NCBI GenBank assembly: GCA_947627925.1
Contig: CANQXW010000006.1
Coordinates: 1 to 42,083 of the forward strand
From: an uncultured Bacilli bacterium
Lineage (GTDB): Bacteria > Bacillota_I > Bacilli_A > RF39 > UBA660
Direction of reading: 5' to 3'
DNA: 42,083 bases
The notes beneath the pieces were generated by a model. The model ran no database searches and was not told where the DNA came from. It saw only the letters and a list, made by a program, of their open reading frames with translations. Of this stretch, positions 15,372 through 22,558 are shown piece after piece. Numbering within the stretch: the first letter of the stretch is position 1; each line of letters starts with the position of its first letter. The position numbers and the translations under genes were made by a program.

Positions 15372-16607
15372 TCAAGTGAGTAAATATGGACTATGAATTG
15401 TTCCTTTACCTTCAATTTTTATCTCAGAGTCTAAATAAAATACCGGTCGGACAATCCAAGACATACCACAGTCATACCAAGTGTACAACTGGCTGCCAGT
15501 ATTGATAATCGACCACGGGTAGGTGCAAGAAGTGTATTGATACCTGCTCATTGTCCACTCTTGATTTTTGATTGTACCTGATACTCCAGGCCCTGTATTT
15601 TCTCTACCATTTAATCCATTTGCTATACTAAGCCAGTTATCAGTACTCATTTGTCCATTATTCGCATATAAATAGTCACTTACATACATTAAACTTATCA
15701 TACCATTTTCAAAGTTTTTGCTTCTTTCTTCTTGAAATGATGTTGGGTTACTACTTGATGGTGAATCTCCAATGTAATATGTTGTTGGTGATATCCATTT
15801 TGTCCACTTTTCTTCCTGCATATAACTATATTTGCTATTTCCTATGAATATATTAGGATACTTCGATGTATTTGTACTTGTTCCGTTTAATCTCTTATAT
15901 AAATCTGAATTTGGCCAGGTTATATTTGAACAGGTATTGTGCCACGCAAAGGTACTTGTGCTTCCATTGACTAATGCTGTTGCTTTGATAATTTTTAATC
16001 TTCCATTTATATCTATTCCCATTATTCGATACATGTATAAATCCATATTGTCTTCACATGTATCTTCATTATCTGTTCCAAAACATATGAAGTTATCTAT
16101 TACTTCATCTTTTGTTCCGATAAATCTTCGCAAATCATCTTTAACATTGCCGGTTATTGTTTTGTTTCTTTCTGCTAAATCATTTGCTGTTTCTAATGTA
16201 CCTCCTGAGGAGTTTTTATCTATTATACTTGCTGCATTACCTGTTGAGCCACCCGAAGTACCTGGCGTCTTTCCAAAGTATAATGAACAATATATGGTTT
16301 TATTTGATGTTATGGTTGCGGTATGACTAGCATTATCAAATTCTAATACTTCTTCTGCGGGTACTTCTACATGATTACCATAATAACATTCTGCTTTTTC
16401 ATATTCTTTGTCCGTTGGCCATGACGTCATTCCTTCTTGTAATTCGCCATCTATATAATAGGCTAAGGTACTTTTGTTTTTTATATTTTCTTTATAACTT
16501 ACTTTATTTATTTCTTTATTATTAAATGTTTTAAATGTTAAACACATTATAGGTATTTCTATTATTAATAATGTTATTAATACTATTTTATATATTTTCT
16601 TCTTCAT
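15372..16607 (-). CDS. Secreted or anchored surface protein with C-terminal DUF6273-like domain
   Basis: The 411-residue protein has an N-terminal membrane helix (about 5-24). A short Cys-containing domain (about 45-112) resembles the end of its neighbour (AECYYGN..., IYCSLYF). A Ser/Gly linker follows, then a large domain from about 120 to the end. That domain has FICFGTDNEDTC, YMYRIMGIDINGRLKIIKATAL, WPNSDLYKRLNG and the closing WIVRPVFYLDSEIKI...GKGTIHSPYLL, a pattern like the DUF6273 family of Firmicutes surface proteins. Function is unknown. It is 5 bp after the 242-residue gene, in one unit driven by the G-tract promoter. Confidence 0.7.
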   Translation of the reverse strand: MKKKIYKIVLITLLIIEIPIMCLTFKTFNNKEINKVSYKENIKNKSTLAYYIDGELQEGMTSWPTDKEYEKAECYYGNHVEVPAEEVLEFDNASHTATITSNKTIYCSLYFGKTPGTSGGSTGNAASIIDKNSSGGTLETANDLAERNKTITGNVKDDLRRFIGTKDEVIDNFICFGTDNEDTCEDNMDLYMYRIMGIDINGRLKIIKATALVNGSTSTFAWHNTCSNITWPNSDLYKRLNGTSTNTSKYPNIFIGNSKYSYMQEEKWTKWISPTTYYIGDSPSSSNPTSFQEERSKNFENGMISLMYVSDYLYANNGQMSTDNWLSIANGLNGRENTGPGVSGTIKNQEWTMSRYQYTSCTYPWSIINTGSQLYTWYDCGMSWIVRPVFYLDSEIKIEGKGTIHSPYLLT

Positions 16608-16612
16608 TACCT

Positions 16613-17341
16613 TTATCCCTCCACTTTATTAAAATAGGCATAACATAAATCTGGCACTTTATATTTTGCTTTTAATTTATTATTTTTATATGTTATCTCT
16701 GTTTGGGTGGATGTGTCTTTATTATTACATTCATAACTATCTAATTTATATCCACTCTCTGGTATCTCTTGGATTGTATATTTCTTTCCTTCTTTTTCTT
16801 TGACTATTGTTCCTTCATTTGATTCTACTAATGCTATAACATTTATATCTCCATTTAATTGATCATATTTACTAAAGTCAATTTTATAATATAACCTACA
16901 TACTATTTGATGAGGTTTATCTTCACTTACGGTTATTTTTAAATTTCCTTTTTCATCAAATCCATAATTACTATACTTTACTTTATCATTATCTAGTTCA
17001 CTTTCTTTGGGTATACAATTACTCTTACTTTTTACTAAGGTATATTCTTTTATATCTATGGGTGCTGTTTCTAATACGACATATTCTTTGGGATTAAATA
17101 TATCTTGAATATAATATAGTAAGTTTATATCAGTATTAGTATCTAATGGTGTTGTATCTCCTTTAGCAAATTCTCCTATCTTAGTACTTAATATAGGTAG
17201 TTCATTATTACTACTGTAATAAGCATAAGAATTATGTGATGAAATAAGCCAAATAACTTGGACTATAATTACTAATGAAATTATTATTAAACTTTTATAT
17301 TCTTTAATAACATTTAAGATTTTGTTTTCCTTTATTTTCAT
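16613..17341 (-). CDS. Membrane-anchored surface protein with repeat-like C-terminal domain
   Basis: The 242-residue protein has one N-terminal membrane helix (about 15-34) followed by SYAYYSSNNELPILSTKIGEF, reminiscent of the start of mature SipW-processed fibre proteins. A middle domain with two cysteines follows. The C-terminal part (about 170-240) is EGTIVKEKEGKKYTIQEIPESGYKLDSYECNN..., resembling bacterial surface repeats of the Listeria/InlB B-repeat style. No enzyme motif is present. AAAGGGATGG precedes the ATG. It heads the two-gene cassette unit, with a leader of about 100 nt from the G-tract promoter. Confidence 0.65.
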   Translation of the reverse strand: MKIKENKILNVIKEYKSLIIISLVIIVQVIWLISSHNSYAYYSSNNELPILSTKIGEFAKGDTTPLDTNTDINLLYYIQDIFNPKEYVVLETAPIDIKEYTLVKSKSNCIPKESELDNDKVKYSNYGFDEKGNLKITVSEDKPHQIVCRLYYKIDFSKYDQLNGDINVIALVESNEGTIVKEKEGKKYTIQEIPESGYKLDSYECNNKDTSTQTEITYKNNKLKAKYKVPDLCYAYFNKVEG

Positions 17342-17387
17342 TTAACCATCCCTTTGTGTTTATAATACCGAATACAGATAACAACTA

Positions 17388-17492
17388 AAAATAATTTATG
17401 TTGACAACTACATAAATACTTCTATTCTTCTTATCTTATATGTTTATTATATAACACCCCCCCCGATGTCAAGTTTTGGATTTTATTTTGTT
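17388..17492 (-). repeat. Promoter repeat, right copy
   Basis: Nearly identical to window positions 1-105. It contains the G8 promoter and about 55 bp of the leader. In a genome this poor in GC an eight-base C/G run is out of character, and it is kept in both copies. Confidence 0.88.
17446..17472 (-). promoter_or_regulatory. Cassette promoter with G8 tract between -35 and -10
   Basis: Minus strand TTGACA (17472-17467) and TATAAT (17451-17446) enclose 15 bp made of TC, eight G and TGTTA. Both hexamers are perfect, and two more G would give the optimal 17 bp. A poly-G spacer is how Neisseria porA is switched. Switching here is inference. Confidence 0.75.
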
Positions 17493-17530
17493 GATAAGTT
17501 GTACAAGATTTAATGCTAATTAAATCCAAT

Positions 17531-17559
17531 TTGTCATCTATATCAAAATATGTTATAAT
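17531..17559 (+). promoter_or_regulatory. Promoter of the repeat-module RNA, copy 2
   Basis: TTGTCA (17531-17536), 17-bp spacer, TATAAT (17554-17559). Confidence 0.75.
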
Positions 17560-17565
17560 CTTATT

Positions 17566-17643
17566 AGGAAACGAGAAATCGTTGCCCAAGGTTATTTTGC
17601 TATCCTACTCGGAACTCAATCCGAATAAGGATAGTCTTTTTTT
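17566..17643 (+). ncRNA. Short structured RNA, copy 2
   Basis: The predicted transcript of about 78 nt keeps the ACGA-GAAA-TCGT hairpin and TTGCCC stretch of copy 1. Its terminator stem (17600-17634) has changed on both sides while pairing is retained. It is antisense to the short ORF at 17600-17707 and to any leftward transcript reading toward the surface genes. Confidence 0.6.
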
Positions 17644-17707
17644 GTTTTGTCATTTGACTCGACAGAAAAATTACTACTTTTAAAAATCCGAAGATATTTA
17701 ATTTCAT
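17600..17707 (-). CDS. Short hydrophobic/basic peptide ORF, copy 2
   Basis: A 35-residue ORF starts MKLNIFGFLKVVIFLSS and continues into MTKQKKTILIRIEFRVG. AAAGGGGTGG is its ribosome site. A longer open frame reaches back to 17797, but the ATG at 17707 is the one conserved with copy 1 and placed behind the ribosome site. N-terminal conservation with tail divergence suggests selection on the hydrophobic start, or only on the RNA. Confidence 0.45.
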   Translation of the reverse strand: MKLNIFGFLKVVIFLSSQMTKQKKTILIRIEFRVG

Positions 17708-17834
17708 CAAAACCACCCCTTTCAATTGATCTTGGTCTTTCCAAAACCCCCTGAAAGTGGGCAAGACTCCTCGTCTCGACTTACTATTAAAACACAAGTA
17801 TTACCTAAAAGTCCATAGGAGATTTTGACAACAT

Positions 17835-17862
17835 TTGTCGATATTTCTTTTATTTTGTCGAA
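17835..17862. promoter_or_regulatory. Paired TGTCGA boxes, copy 2 (Spo0A-box-like)
   Basis: Cores at 17836-17841 and 17856-17861, again 20 bp apart, the second reading TGTCGAA. Exact retention of spacing in both copies suggests a protein that binds two sites on one face of the helix. Confidence 0.4.
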
Positions 17863-17870
17863 AGTCACAT

Positions 17871-17892
17871 AAAAAGGAAGCAAATTGCTTCC
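17871..17892 (-). terminator. Terminator of recX
   Basis: GGAAGC and GCTTCC pair across a 5-base loop with a TTTTT tail on the minus strand. It starts at the recX stop codon and matches the terminator at 15320-15340. Confidence 0.8.
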
Positions 17893-18626
17893 TAAGTACG
17901 AAATCCTTTTTGCCATAAGGCTTTTTTTAAACGATATTCAAGTTCATCGCCTTGATATTTTTTAGATAGTTTATTTTTTAACTTTTGATATTCTTTTTCA
18001 TAAATATCTTGATTATCGAAAAAGGTAAATTCATTCATAATTAAATCAATATCTTCTTTATAAAAACCTAAATTATATAAATCGTTAGTAATTTTTTGAT
18101 TTAATAATAGACCCGATAAATTATGATTAGCTTGAATTTTTTTCGTAATATATTTTCTTATCTTACTTTGCCATACTTCACTTTCAAAAGTATTTAAATA
18201 GTTATTTATATCTTTATCTTTAAAACTCATTTTTTTAAGTTCATAACCTATTTTATTAGGCCCTACTAATTTTAAATTAACTGAATCATTAATATAAGCT
18301 TTAATATAAACTAGATCATTAAGATAACCTTCTCTTTTTAATCTATCAATAGTATAACTAATAGCTTTTGCATCATAATCTTTTAATTTCTTTCTGATCT
18401 CTTTTTCGGTTCTTAATTTAACATTTAAATACTTTAAAGCACTATAATAACTTTCTAAAAAGCTATTATCTTTGATGATTTCTTTTAAAGTTTTTTCATC
18501 TATTTCTTTTTTTAATAATAGTTCATATTTTAAAATAATATCATCATATAAATTTAATTTGGAATTATTAGAAAAAGTAATTTCATATAAATTACTTTTT
18601 TTCTTTTTATAACTTTTTATCTCCAT
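17892..18626 (-). CDS. recX: Regulatory protein RecX
   Basis: The 244-residue protein has the RecX three-helix repeats, e.g. ALKYLNVKLRTEKEIRKKLKDY and TIDRLKREGYLNDLVYIKAYINDSV, and a third near NDLYNLGFYKEDIDLIMNEF. RecX binds RecA filaments and modulates strand exchange. It is longer than proteobacterial RecX but normal for Firmicutes. The start overlaps the end of nrnA by 20 bp, so it belongs to the ackA-nrnA-recX unit. recA is not in the window. Confidence 0.9.
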   Translation of the reverse strand: MEIKSYKKKKSNLYEITFSNNSKLNLYDDIILKYELLLKKEIDEKTLKEIIKDNSFLESYYSALKYLNVKLRTEKEIRKKLKDYDAKAISYTIDRLKREGYLNDLVYIKAYINDSVNLKLVGPNKIGYELKKMSFKDKDINNYLNTFESEVWQSKIRKYITKKIQANHNLSGLLLNQKITNDLYNLGFYKEDIDLIMNEFTFFDNQDIYEKEYQKLKNKLSKKYQGDELEYRLKKALWQKGFRT

Positions 18627-19584
18627 ATTCTTGACACGCTTTACTTAAATCTTTAATAAGATTATCGACTTCTTCCATGGTATCGACCTTGGCCCCACTG
18701 GCAAATTTATGACCTCCGCCATGATAATGACTCGCAATTTCATTAATTACTGGTCCTCTACTACGGATACTAATCTTATATTGATTATTTTTAACATCTT
18801 CTGTAATAAAAATCCAAACTAAAAGTTCATCAATAAAATTATAGCCATTAATTAAATTGGAAGGGGTGGCAATATCGACATTATATTCTTTTAATACTTC
18901 ATCGCTTATTTTAATATAGCCAAGACCATTTTCATCAATAGTTAAATTATTAGTTATATAAGCAATAAATTTATGCTCAGAAAAAGGTCTTGTGTATAAA
19001 ATATCATAAAGACTAGGAAAATCAATACCACTTTCTTTAATTAATTCCTTTACTGTATCAAAAGTTTCATAAGTTGTATTCTTTAAGGAAAATCTTTCAC
19101 TATCGGAAACAATTCCTAAAAATAAATTTTCAGCCACTTTTTTTGTTAATTTTAATTTAGTGTATAAAATGAGTTCCGTAACCATTTGACAGGTACTAGA
19201 TTTTTCCGTATCTGTCCAATCTACCTTACCAATAATATCTTCTTTAGGATGATGATCGATTTTAACAATACTTTGGTAATGTAAATTTTCAATTCCATCA
19301 ACTCGGTACATATTGGGAACATCTAAAACAATTAATAAAGGATTTTCTAAATTTTCTAAAGCAACTTTATTTAAAGTGCCAAATTTTTTAAATTTAGCTA
19401 CTCCTACTCCGACAGCATAAACCTTTTTATCAGGAAATGTTTCTAAAATAGAATCTCTTAAGGCAATTTGCGAACAAATGGCGTCAGGATCTGGCCCCAC
19501 ATGCCTAGCAATAACTATTTCTTTGTATTTCTTTATTTCCCGAAATATTTGATTTAAAAGTTTTTTGTTTATTATAATACCCAC
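18607..19584 (-). CDS. nrnA: Bifunctional oligoribonuclease / pAp phosphatase NrnA
   Basis: The 325-residue DHH/DHHA1 protein has RHVGPDPDAICSQ (metal-binding Asp pair), VLDVPNMYR, KIDHHPKED (the DHH motif) and a C-terminal DHHA1 GGGHKFASGA. NrnA degrades very short RNAs and dephosphorylates 3'-phosphoadenosine 5'-phosphate. The start is unusual: the only standard codon before the domain is a GTG at 19584 lying within AGAGGTGGG, which looks like the ribosome site itself. An ATT or ATA a few codons later could be the true start. It follows ackA by 7 bp and overlaps recX. Confidence 0.9.
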   Translation of the reverse strand: MGIIINKKLLNQIFREIKKYKEIVIARHVGPDPDAICSQIALRDSILETFPDKKVYAVGVGVAKFKKFGTLNKVALENLENPLLIVLDVPNMYRVDGIENLHYQSIVKIDHHPKEDIIGKVDWTDTEKSSTCQMVTELILYTKLKLTKKVAENLFLGIVSDSERFSLKNTTYETFDTVKELIKESGIDFPSLYDILYTRPFSEHKFIAYITNNLTIDENGLGYIKISDEVLKEYNVDIATPSNLINGYNFIDELLVWIFITEDVKNNQYKISIRSRGPVINEIASHYHGGGHKFASGAKVDTMEEVDNLIKDLSKACQEYGDKKL

Positions 19585-19591
19585 CTCTAGT

Positions 19592-20785
19592 CTATATTAA
19601 TTCCATTGTATCAAGAGCAATCATTAATTCTTCGTTAGTTGGGATAACATAAACTGGAACGCTAGAATCATCCCTAGAAATTTTACCTTCAGACTTTTCT
19701 AAATAAGAAGCAATCTTATTATTTTCTTCGGCATCTATTTTAATATTTAAAGAAGCTAATTTATTAATGATATTTTCTCTAAATTCCCGAGCATTTTCTC
19801 CTAAACCAGCAGTAAAGACTAAAGCATCTACTTTGCCATCTAATAATACGTAATATTTAGCAATATAACCTACAATGCGGTCAATATACATATCGTTGGC
19901 TAAAGTACATAAATGATCTCCCTTGGCCATACCTTCTTCAATATCCCGATGATCAGAATATTGTTCACTAACCGCTAGTAAACCACTTTGTTTATTTAAA
20001 GCATTATCTACTTCTTTAATACTCATGCCAGTTTTTTCCATAATGTAAGGAATCATTGAATAATCGATATCCCCACATCTAGTTCCCATCATAATTCCGG
20101 CATTAGGACTAAAGCCCATCGTTGTATCAATACTCTTGCTATCTTTAATGCAACATAAAGATCCGCCACTTCCAATGTGACAACTAATAACATTAACGGA
20201 ATCTTTACCTAACATTTCTTCCACTTTTTTTGTAATATAGCGATGACTAGTGCCATGAAAACCATATTTTCTTACACTATATTTTTGATACCATTCTTTC
20301 GGAACCGGATATAAAAATTCTTTTTCGGCCATAGTTTGATGGAAAGCCGTATCAAAAACTCCTACCATTGGCGTATTTGGCATCGCCTCTTTAAATGCTT
20401 TAACCCCAATTATATTGGCGGGATTATGTAATGGCGCTAGGCTTGATAAATCACTAACTGTCTTAATGACATCATCATCAATTAAAACTGATTTATTGTA
20501 TTTATCACCACCATGAACTAAACGATGGCCTACTCCATCAATATCTTCTAAACTATTAATAACTTTATTTTCTAAAAGTTCTTTAATTAAATATTGGATA
20601 GCTTCTGAATGGTTCTCGATTTTTACTTCTTTCTTAATCTTTTCACCATTCATTTTAATAGTATAGAAACTATCATTTAAACCAATCTTTTCAAAATAAC
20701 CACTTATTAAGACCTTTTCTTCAGGTAATTCAAAACATGTAAATTTTAATGATGAACTTCCTGCATTTACTGATAAAATTTTCAT
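19592..20785 (-). CDS. ackA: Acetate kinase
   Basis: The 397-residue protein interconverts acetyl phosphate + ADP and acetate + ATP, giving ATP in fermentation. Motifs are ILSVNAGSSSLKF at the N-terminus, GHRLVHGGDKY, FDTAFHQTM, RKYGFHGTSHRY, HIGSGGSLCCI, DTTMGFSPNAGIMMGTRCGDID and FTAGLGENA, covering substrate and nucleotide sites. The ATG at 20785 follows AGAGGTG; a longer frame to 20803 overlaps that site. Phosphotransacetylase is not in the window. It is the first gene of ackA-nrnA-recX. Confidence 0.97.
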   Translation of the reverse strand: MKILSVNAGSSSLKFTCFELPEEKVLISGYFEKIGLNDSFYTIKMNGEKIKKEVKIENHSEAIQYLIKELLENKVINSLEDIDGVGHRLVHGGDKYNKSVLIDDDVIKTVSDLSSLAPLHNPANIIGVKAFKEAMPNTPMVGVFDTAFHQTMAEKEFLYPVPKEWYQKYSVRKYGFHGTSHRYITKKVEEMLGKDSVNVISCHIGSGGSLCCIKDSKSIDTTMGFSPNAGIMMGTRCGDIDYSMIPYIMEKTGMSIKEVDNALNKQSGLLAVSEQYSDHRDIEEGMAKGDHLCTLANDMYIDRIVGYIAKYYVLLDGKVDALVFTAGLGENAREFRENIINKLASLNIKIDAEENNKIASYLEKSEGKISRDDSSVPVYVIPTNEELMIALDTMELI

Positions 20786-20808
20786 AAATAAAACACCTCT
20801 CATATACC

Positions 20809-20837
20809 ATTATATAAGTTTTATAATGTTTTGTAAA
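20809..20837 (-). promoter_or_regulatory. Sigma-A-type promoter of ackA
   Basis: Minus strand TTTACA (20837-20832), 17-bp spacer, TATAAT (20814-20809). Confidence 0.75.
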
Positions 20838-20842
20838 CAAAG

Positions 20843-20866
20843 AAAAAACAAGCGTTTAACACTTAT
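20843..20866 (-). terminator. Terminator of prs
   Basis: Minus-strand ATAAGTG pairs with CGCTTGT (two G-U pairs) across TTAAA, followed by a T-run. It lies just after the prs stop at 20871. Confidence 0.65.
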
Positions 20867-20870
20867 TTTC

Positions 20871-21920
20871 TTATTTTCTCATTTTATTAACTAATTCCCC
20901 AACGGGAACAAATTTTGTTCCCAACTCTTCTGATATATCTTCTTTATTATTATGTAAAGCATGAATACATTCCAGTAATTGTTGTGTTCCATCAATAACT
21001 TCAATGCCATCCATTGGTTGTTCTTGTAAATAAGTAAGATTCGTAATATAAGTTTTAGCAATTAAGCCTTCTTTATAAGCTTTGATAAATGAGTCTGTTC
21101 CTTTCGTAAAAAGGCCAAAGGTAGCACAAACATAAACTTTGTCAGCACCCCTTTCTTTTACCTCTTTAGCAGTTTCAATAATAGTATCACCGGAAGAAAT
21201 CATATCATCTACTATTACTACTTTCTTATGTTCCGGACTAAATCCAACATATTGTTTAGATTCAAGTGGATTTTTCCCATCAACAACTTTAGTAACATCT
21301 CTTCTTTTCGAAAAAAAAGCATGATTACAACCAAAACAATCCGCAAAGTGTCTAGCTCTAAGTTGCGCACCTTCATCAGGAGCCACGATTAAAATATCTT
21401 CTGGCTTTGTATAATCTATTTTTTCTCTTTTCACTAATTCAATTAAAATTTGATTAGTTGGATACATATTATCAAAATTGTGTTTAGAAATCGCGGCCGC
21501 AATATCAGGGTGATGGGAATCAACCGTTAAAATATTATGGAATCCTAAATAATGGCATTCCCTTAAAAAATCCGCAGCTTCAATGGATTCGCCTAAAACC
21601 CTTCTGTGTTGTCTTCCATAAGGTTCAAAAGGAATAATTAAATTAATTCTCGCAGGATTTTCTTTTAAAGCTCCAATTACTCGCGTGATATCTCTAATAT
21701 GTTCATCAGGATATACTGGTCTATTGGAATAAGGATTTAACTGACGATCATTAATGTCACAAACAATAAACACATCTTGGCCCCGACATACTGTTGGCAG
21801 TACTACTTTTCCCGTTCCGTCTTGAAACCGAATAAAATCAGCATCTACTACCGATTCACTAGGTAATTTCTTCCTAAGTTCTGGAAGACAATTGTTAATA
21901 AATATTACTTTTTCTTTCAT
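20871..21920 (-). CDS. prs: Ribose-phosphate pyrophosphokinase
   Basis: The 349-residue enzyme makes phosphoribosyl pyrophosphate from ribose 5-phosphate and ATP for purine, pyrimidine, histidine and NAD synthesis. It shows PFEPYGRQHRR (ATP-binding flexible loop), VDSHHPDIAA (metal site), VAPDEGAQLRA, and the PRPP-binding VVIVDDMISSGDT. It is slightly longer than the usual 315 residues, with an extra C-terminal stretch. The N-terminus is less canonical than in the Bacillus enzyme, so it may be one of the divergent Prs forms. The ribosome site is weak. Confidence 0.92.
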   Translation of the reverse strand: MKEKVIFINNCLPELRKKLPSESVVDADFIRFQDGTGKVVLPTVCRGQDVFIVCDINDRQLNPYSNRPVYPDEHIRDITRVIGALKENPARINLIIPFEPYGRQHRRVLGESIEAADFLRECHYLGFHNILTVDSHHPDIAAAISKHNFDNMYPTNQILIELVKREKIDYTKPEDILIVAPDEGAQLRARHFADCFGCNHAFFSKRRDVTKVVDGKNPLESKQYVGFSPEHKKVVIVDDMISSGDTIIETAKEVKERGADKVYVCATFGLFTKGTDSFIKAYKEGLIAKTYITNLTYLQEQPMDGIEVIDGTQQLLECIHALHNNKEDISEELGTKFVPVGELVNKMRK

Positions 21921-22018
21921 CTACAACCTATAACTTTCCAATCACATTTTGTAACCAATTTACTCTCTAAACTTATTATAAAATAAATGAGTCAAAAAGA
22001 AAACTACCAAAATCTAAA

Positions 22019-22047
22019 TTGTCAGTAATTTTGTCATATGCTATAAT
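22019..22047 (+). promoter_or_regulatory. Sigma-A-type promoter of the Nudix gene
   Basis: TTGTCA (22019-22024), 17-bp spacer, TATAAT (22042-22047), about 20 bp before the ATG. Confidence 0.75.
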
Positions 22048-22067
22048 GATTTAAGGATGTGATAAAA

Positions 22068-22493
22068 ATGAAGCCAGGTGTAGGAGTTGGCGTAATGATT
22101 TTAAAAAATAATCATATTTTACTAGGACTTCGGAATAGTAATAAAGAAAAAGCTTCAAGTGAACTTAATGGCGAAGGAACATGGACTATGCCAGGAGGCA
22201 AAGTCGAATTTCACGAAACTTTAGAAGAAGCAGCCAAAAGAGAATTAGAAGAAGAAACATCTTTAAAAACCCAAAGTTTAAAAGTAATATCTATAACAGA
22301 TGATTTTACCTCCGAAAAACATTATGTTACAATTGGCTTTTTAACTACCGATTTTCTTGGAGAACCAAAGACTATGGAGAAAGAAGAAATTTTAAAATGG
22401 GAATGGTTTGATATTCATGATTTACCGAACAATATGTATTTACCAAGTAAAAAAATAGTAGAAAAATATCTAAATAACGAAGAAATTTATTAG
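22068..22493 (+). CDS. Nudix hydrolase
   Basis: This 141-residue protein has a full Nudix box, GGKVEFHETLEEAAKRELEEETSL (about 40-63), with the REL-EE metal ligands. The N-terminal PGVGVGVMILKNNHILLGLR resembles MutT-like and NUDT15-type members that hydrolyse nucleoside triphosphates or derivatives; the substrate cannot be read from sequence. The ATG at 22068 is preferred: the upstream GTG at 22059 lies in the ribosome site GGATGTGAT. It is monocistronic with its own promoter and terminator. Confidence 0.9.
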   Translation: MKPGVGVGVMILKNNHILLGLRNSNKEKASSELNGEGTWTMPGGKVEFHETLEEAAKRELEEETSLKTQSLKVISITDDFTSEKHYVTIGFLTTDFLGEPKTMEKEEILKWEWFDIHDLPNNMYLPSKKIVEKYLNNEEIY

Positions 22494-22494
22494 C

Positions 22495-22535
22495 AAAAAA
22501 ATGTTAGAACAGTTACTCACTTTCTAACATTTTTT
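22495..22535. terminator. Strong bidirectional terminator
   Basis: AAAAAATGTTAGAA pairs with TTCTAACATTTTTT. It serves the Nudix gene and the convergent gene ending at 22559. Confidence 0.9.
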
Positions 22536-22558
22536 GAGCATTTTTAAAGGTAATTTTA

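Larger units (their letters stand above)
17531..17895. repeat. Cassette-flanking repeat module, copy 2
   Basis: Same order and orientation as copy 1: promoter and RNA, opposing ORF, conserved block with two TGTCGA boxes, terminator. It ends at the stop codon of recX, whose terminator it supplies. Unlike copy 1, a leftward transcript from this module would run on into the cassette promoter region with no obvious terminator between. The region 17342-17891 holds no longer gene. Confidence 0.85.

Noticed and set aside
17722-17916. 64-residue minus-strand ORF in repeat copy 2
   Set aside because: It overlaps the recX terminator and end, has no ribosome site, and is not the frame conserved in copy 1.
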